Assembly (NCBI RefSeq): GCF_029625295.1
Contig: NZ_CP121112.1
Location: forward strand, 186,001-250,000
Reading direction: 5' to 3'
Length of the DNA stretch: 64,000 nucleotides
DNA from: Flavobacterium gyeonganense
GTDB taxonomy: Bacteria > Bacteroidota > Bacteroidia > Flavobacteriales > Flavobacteriaceae
Shown piece after piece: positions 60,183 through 64,000 of this stretch (position 1 is its first letter; each line of letters opens with the position of its first letter). The notes beneath the pieces were generated by a model that saw nothing but the letters and a program-made list of their open reading frames with translations, was not told where the DNA came from and searched no databases. The position numbers and the translations under genes are program-made.

Positions 60183-62708
60183 TTACTCATACACTATATC
60201 ACTTTCGGGAGCGCCAAGATAAGCTGGCTTTAAACCGCCGCAATCGATAAGGATTTTTTGCAGTACAATTCCTGGATCTAATACGCGGATACGCAATGTG
60301 TGTTTGCCTGAATTCAAAATATTGTGTTTCGTTATGGATTTAATAATATGTTCTGCCTGCCATTTTCCTAACTCACCTTTGTAGTGTCCATTAAAATTTA
60401 TAATTTGAGGCTCATTGCTATCAAAAGAAATTTCATATTTGAGTCCTTTGTTGCTATTAAAATTGAGGGTTGGGGCTAACCAGAGCTGAACACTCATTTC
60501 TCCTTTAGATTCAAAATTGATCTCATATTCCAGAAAAATATTTTCATCGTTTTTTGGATAGGCATTTTGAGGAAAAGTAGTTATACCTGATTTTGTTTTC
60601 CCAAAGTCAGGAATGACTTCCCAGTGAATATTTTTAGAATTGTTTAAAACCGAATAATTTTCAGCTTCTATAGAGACATAGCCGTTTTTTTCCTGGAAAA
60701 CAGTTTTTTTAGAAATTTTTTCTTCAGCCACATAGGTAACTTCGGGAAGGATATTTTTAGGAGTATCATTCCATGACTTGTATCCAATTCTCATCTGATC
60801 CATGATGTGAGTCCATTTTCCACCTGAAATTTCATTATTGTATTTGTTTTGAAGAATAGAGTCTCTTGCAAAAGTGCTTTTCACCTGATCTGCAAAAGTG
60901 TTGGCTAAAATGTTTTTTTCTGAAGCCAGTTTTCTGTTCCTTGCTTGTGCAAAATACATTTCGTAAAGATTGCTGCAGGCATCTATAGGGTATAAAACAA
61001 GCTGAAAATACGCATCTTTGTATTGTTGCTGAATATCATTATAAATTCGATAAGCATCAAGTGACAGGTTTTTATAATCAGTGACAACATTTTGGAATTC
61101 ATTATAATTTTCAAGACTGTACGTTTTGCTGTCCAGCATTTCAGGAGTAACTCTTCTGTTGAATTTTGGATATGTATTTAATAGTCTTGCGATTTCTTTA
61201 GCATGTTTTTTTCCGAACTGATCAGCTGCCCATTTTTCGGTAAATTCAAAAAGATTCTGAGAATTGAACTTTTTAGGATTCCAGGCCATATCTAAAAAGA
61301 AACTGATCGGAAATTCCATTGGTTTAAGATCCCCAACATTGACGATCCATATTTGATCAACCCCATGTTCATAGCTAAGATTCATTTGTTCCCAGACTCT
61401 TTGTATCGGATTTATGTTGATCCATTTCGAATTTCTTGGTGCTCCAACATAATCAAAGTGGTAATACATTCCGTAACCGCCTTTGTGTAAAGGTTTGGTC
61501 AGATCAGGGAGTTTTCGGACATTTCCCCAGTTATCATCACAAAACAACAGAATAACATCGTCAGGAACCCGCATTCCCTGATCATAATAGTCTTGTACTT
61601 CCTTATATAATGCCCATACCTGAGGTGTTTGTTCGGCTTTTTTATGAGTAACCTCTGCAATAATTTTACGCTGTTCTTTTACAATATTCTCCAGAAGACT
61701 TATATTGGTTCCTTCGCTCATCGCTTCATCCCCGTCTCCTCGCATTCCAACTGTTACTAATTTCTCCCAATTTTTACTGCGCGCAATTCCCCCTTTCCAG
61801 AATTCGTCTAAAACAGTTTTATTTTTAGCATAATCCCAAACATTTGGAAGATTGTTTTTTTTAATATATCGACGCCAGTCGGTCTGAGCCAAAGCCATAG
61901 GTTCATGATGCGAAGTACCTACAATAATTCCCATCTCATTAGCAAGAGGCCCGCTGGCGACATCATCATCATAAAAAGCATTTCCCCACATCGCCGGCCA
62001 TATATAATTGCCTTTTAGACGAAGCAGTAATTCGAAAACTTTTTCATAAAACTTACTATTAAAGCCACCAAATGTTGCTTTAGACCAACCGCTTAATGCT
62101 GGTGCTTCATCGTTGATAAAAATACCCCTGTATTTTACGGCAGGTTCACCATCACTGTATACTCCTTTCAGAAAATAGATATTTTCTTTTGGCGCAACAG
62201 GTACATCAGCCCAGTAATACCATGGAGACACACCTATTTGTCGGGATAATTCATAGATTCCGTAAATTGTTCCGCGTTTATCACTGCCTGCAATTACAAG
62301 AGCTTCTTGCACTCCCCTGAACGGATTTTTAACGCTTTGGATAACGAATTTTTCATTTTTACCTTTAAGGAGCTTTCCGTCAATTTTTTTCTGTTTTACT
62401 AAATCGTCAATAATAGAATTCGTACCGATTACGCCAATTATGATCAATGCTGAAGGCGAATTTGGATTCTGATTAAAAATCGTTGGCTTCTGACCTGTTA
62501 CTTTTTCAAAATCTGACTGAAGATTGCTTACCGCGCGCCCAATACCAGGATCTGTTCCTGTATTGACAAAAAAAGAAAGAGAGTTTGATTTCTCTTTCAG
62601 AATAATAACATCACTGCCTTTTTTATCTGTTATAAAAGACTGAGCCTTTGATTTGCCCGATATACAGATGGTAAACAGTGTTATGATAAATATTGAAAAT
62701 CTTTTCAT
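60183..62708 (-). CDS. GH115 alpha-glucuronidase
   Basis: The 841-residue enzyme removes (4-O-methyl-)glucuronic acid from xylan, including from internal xylose residues. It has a signal peptide (to SKAQ), an N-terminal domain (about 25-190) and the catalytic GH115 domain with RGIFINDEAPALSGW, LRLKGNYIWPAMWGNAFYDDD, GTSHHEPMA, MRGDGDEAMSEGTN and LLFCDDNWGNVRKLP. A C-terminal domain (about 670-841, VSIEAENYSV, LRIRVLDPGIVLQKILIDCGG) completes the normal family layout. 51 bases separate it from GH30 and 38 bases from the esterase gene upstream, so all three form one operon. Intact. The trio defines the glucuronoxylan function of the right arm. Confidence 0.92.
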   Translation of the reverse strand: MKRFSIFIITLFTICISGKSKAQSFITDKKGSDVIILKEKSNSLSFFVNTGTDPGIGRAVSNLQSDFEKVTGQKPTIFNQNPNSPSALIIIGVIGTNSIIDDLVKQKKIDGKLLKGKNEKFVIQSVKNPFRGVQEALVIAGSDKRGTIYGIYELSRQIGVSPWYYWADVPVAPKENIYFLKGVYSDGEPAVKYRGIFINDEAPALSGWSKATFGGFNSKFYEKVFELLLRLKGNYIWPAMWGNAFYDDDVASGPLANEMGIIVGTSHHEPMALAQTDWRRYIKKNNLPNVWDYAKNKTVLDEFWKGGIARSKNWEKLVTVGMRGDGDEAMSEGTNISLLENIVKEQRKIIAEVTHKKAEQTPQVWALYKEVQDYYDQGMRVPDDVILLFCDDNWGNVRKLPDLTKPLHKGGYGMYYHFDYVGAPRNSKWININPIQRVWEQMNLSYEHGVDQIWIVNVGDLKPMEFPISFFLDMAWNPKKFNSQNLFEFTEKWAADQFGKKHAKEIARLLNTYPKFNRRVTPEMLDSKTYSLENYNEFQNVVTDYKNLSLDAYRIYNDIQQQYKDAYFQLVLYPIDACSNLYEMYFAQARNRKLASEKNILANTFADQVKSTFARDSILQNKYNNEISGGKWTHIMDQMRIGYKSWNDTPKNILPEVTYVAEEKISKKTVFQEKNGYVSIEAENYSVLNNSKNIHWEVIPDFGKTKSGITTFPQNAYPKNDENIFLEYEINFESKGEMSVQLWLAPTLNFNSNKGLKYEISFDSNEPQIINFNGHYKGELGKWQAEHIIKSITKHNILNSGKHTLRIRVLDPGIVLQKILIDCGGLKPAYLGAPESDIVYE

Positions 62709-62746
62709 TGTATTGTATTAAAAATCAATTACAAAAATTATTTTTT

Positions 62747-64000
62747 CTATTTGAACAACAGAGGCGCAAACATAAATAAATCGTGTCTCCACACTGGCCA
62801 GCTATGACCTCCCGGATATTCGCTGTATTTATATTTTATTCCAATCTTGTCAAACCTGCTTAGCATTATTTTACAATTTTCAAAAGCAATATCTTCTTTG
62901 CCTCCCATAGAAATCCAAAATTCTTTAATATTCGAATTAATAATGGCAGTATTGTTTTTCATAAATTCATACTGCGGTTCTGACAATGTTTGATTATTAG
63001 CCCACCAGCCTGAACTAAAAACGCCTATATAGGAAAACATATCTGAGTTTTTAACACCAGTATAAAGAGTCTGCAATCCACCCATTGATAATCCGGCCAA
63101 AGCTCTGTTTTTAGCATCAGCTGCTACTTTAAAATTACTTTCTACAAATGGTATTACTCCAGATTTCAATTCATTTTCAAAAGCTTTTAGGGAATTTTCA
63201 TTAAAACCTTCAGTTCCTCCCATATTGCCATCAATCATAGCTATTACCATTGGTTTTGCTTTATTCTCAGCTATCAGATTGTCTAAAATCAAATTAGCTT
63301 TGCCCTGATTGGCCCATCCTCTCTGATCTTCACCTCCGCCGTGCAATAAATATAAAACAGGAAATTTTTCTGGAGCATTTTCATAACCCGGCGGTGTATA
63401 AACATACATTTCACGCCATGAATTATTACCTTTTGAAAAATATTTCTTAATCCTGATATCACCATGTGGAATATCTTTTAAAGCATAAAACTCCCCTTCT
63501 TTATTAGGTATTTCAATTCCGCTGGCCATACGTCCCATACCATAAAAACTTTCGCTTGACGGATCAGCAACAGCAACGCCATCAATAAGCAGTGAATAAT
63601 AATTAAATCCCTTATTAACGACATCAGTAGTTACATTCCATGTTCCTTCTTCATCTTTTATCAGGTCATATTTTTTTCCTAAATCAATTTGCACTTTTGT
63701 AGCTTGTGGTGCTTTTACTTTAAAAACGACCCGGTTATCCGGCAGTATTTGAGGATATTTAGCAGTACGGATATTCGTTTCTGCCTGTGTTCCTAAAACA
63801 GTATATTTCGCAAAACTTGAAGCATCTACGGGCTTGAATAAAAACTGTGAGAACATGTACAAACCGTTTTTCCATACCTTAAAATCATGAACGCCCGGTT
63901 CTATATAATAAACATGTGGAACATCATTTTTATATAGATAATCGTGGGTGCGTTTGCTGTTACTAATAAGCCAGTCGTTATCTCCACAGGAAATCCAGAG
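62747..64000 (-). CDS. Tandem CE1 esterase (two esterase modules), 5' end outside window
   Basis: The minus strand is open to the window edge (417 codons visible). The visible part begins with the end of a first esterase module (WISCGDNDWLISNSK, YYIEPGVHDFKVWKN), followed by the linker QFLFKPVDASSFAKYTVLGT. A complete E-set domain (about 63.45-63.75 kb) and a second esterase with YTPPGYEN, FPVLYLLHGGGEDQ, AGLSMGGLQT (nucleophile) and PGGHSWPVWRHDLF (His) follow. This gives two CE1 esterase domains in one protein, as in bifunctional acetyl-xylan/feruloyl esterases. An internal TTG or ATG near 63862 would cut the first module off, so the real start must be upstream of the window. It leads the GH115-GH30 operon. 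Confidence 0.88.
   Translation of the reverse strand, partial: LWISCGDNDWLISNSKRTHDYLYKNDVPHVYYIEPGVHDFKVWKNGLYMFSQFLFKPVDASSFAKYTVLGTQAETNIRTAKYPQILPDNRVVFKVKAPQATKVQIDLGKKYDLIKDEEGTWNVTTDVVNKGFNYYSLLIDGVAVADPSSESFYGMGRMASGIEIPNKEGEFYALKDIPHGDIRIKKYFSKGNNSWREMYVYTPPGYENAPEKFPVLYLLHGGGEDQRGWANQGKANLILDNLIAENKAKPMVIAMIDGNMGGTEGFNENSLKAFENELKSGVIPFVESNFKVAADAKNRALAGLSMGGLQTLYTGVKNSDMFSYIGVFSSGWWANNQTLSEPQYEFMKNNTAIINSNIKEFWISMGGKEDIAFENCKIMLSRFDKIGIKYKYSEYPGGHSWPVWRHDLFMFAPLLFK

Overview
The window looks like chromosomal DNA of a Flavobacterium-type Bacteroidota. It is AT-rich, most genes lack a clear Shine-Dalgarno, and several genes have -7 boxes of the form TAnnTTTG. It carries SusC/SusD pairs, a hybrid two-component regulator, a type IX secretion C-terminal domain, a GPH sugar symporter and lipoprotein signals followed by acidic or Asn residues. 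No tRNA, rRNA, CRISPR array, insertion sequence or phage gene was seen.

Layout. 1-11.4 kb is a housekeeping block: a truncated tamB-like gene running left, then tsaD, rsmE (frameshifted), a DUF4159 protein and a TrmH-type methyltransferase rightward. These are followed by an M43 metalloprotease, an AI-2E-family membrane protein, a THUMP-like methyltransferase and a small secreted protein. 11.4-13.2 kb holds a VanX-like dipeptidase and a membrane fatty-acid desaturase on the minus strand. From 13.4 kb to the right edge the window is a large polysaccharide utilisation region for glucuronoxylan-type hemicellulose. The left minus-strand arm (15.6-23.2 kb) is GH31, GH43 (frameshifted), GH8 exo-oligoxylanase and two CE1-type esterases, followed by a FecA-like TonB receptor. 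A DUF255 thioredoxin-fold lipoprotein (23.8-25.9 kb) interrupts it. Then, rightward, come a GPH symporter (two frameshifts), the hybrid two-component sensor/regulator, and a SusC/SusD pair. The right minus-strand arm (57.4 kb to beyond 64 kb) encodes a tandem CE1 esterase, a GH115 alpha-glucuronidase and a GH30 xylanase with a T9SS tail, closed by a terminator. A GH3 beta-glycosidase sits between.

Between the arms (37.4-54.6 kb) lies a block without glycoside hydrolases: two vanadium-haloperoxidase/PAP2 proteins, two large FG-GAP/VCBS-UnbV lipoproteins, two outer-membrane beta-barrels, a DoxX-like membrane protein and a second SusC/SusD pair. This is the best candidate for an under-described system: a Sus-type import machine coupled to haloperoxidase or phosphatase chemistry rather than to sugar hydrolysis.

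Five genes are broken at six sites, each by a one-base change in or next to a homopolymer, and each is restored by one base. That pattern fits long-read consensus errors at least as well as real pseudogenes, and affects how the broken genes should be read.

Likely biology: surface esterases and the GH30 strip and cut decorated xylan, SusC/SusD import oligomers, periplasmic GH115, GH43, GH31, GH8 and GH3 finish them, the GPH symporter takes up the sugar, and the hybrid regulator senses a product and switches on the region.
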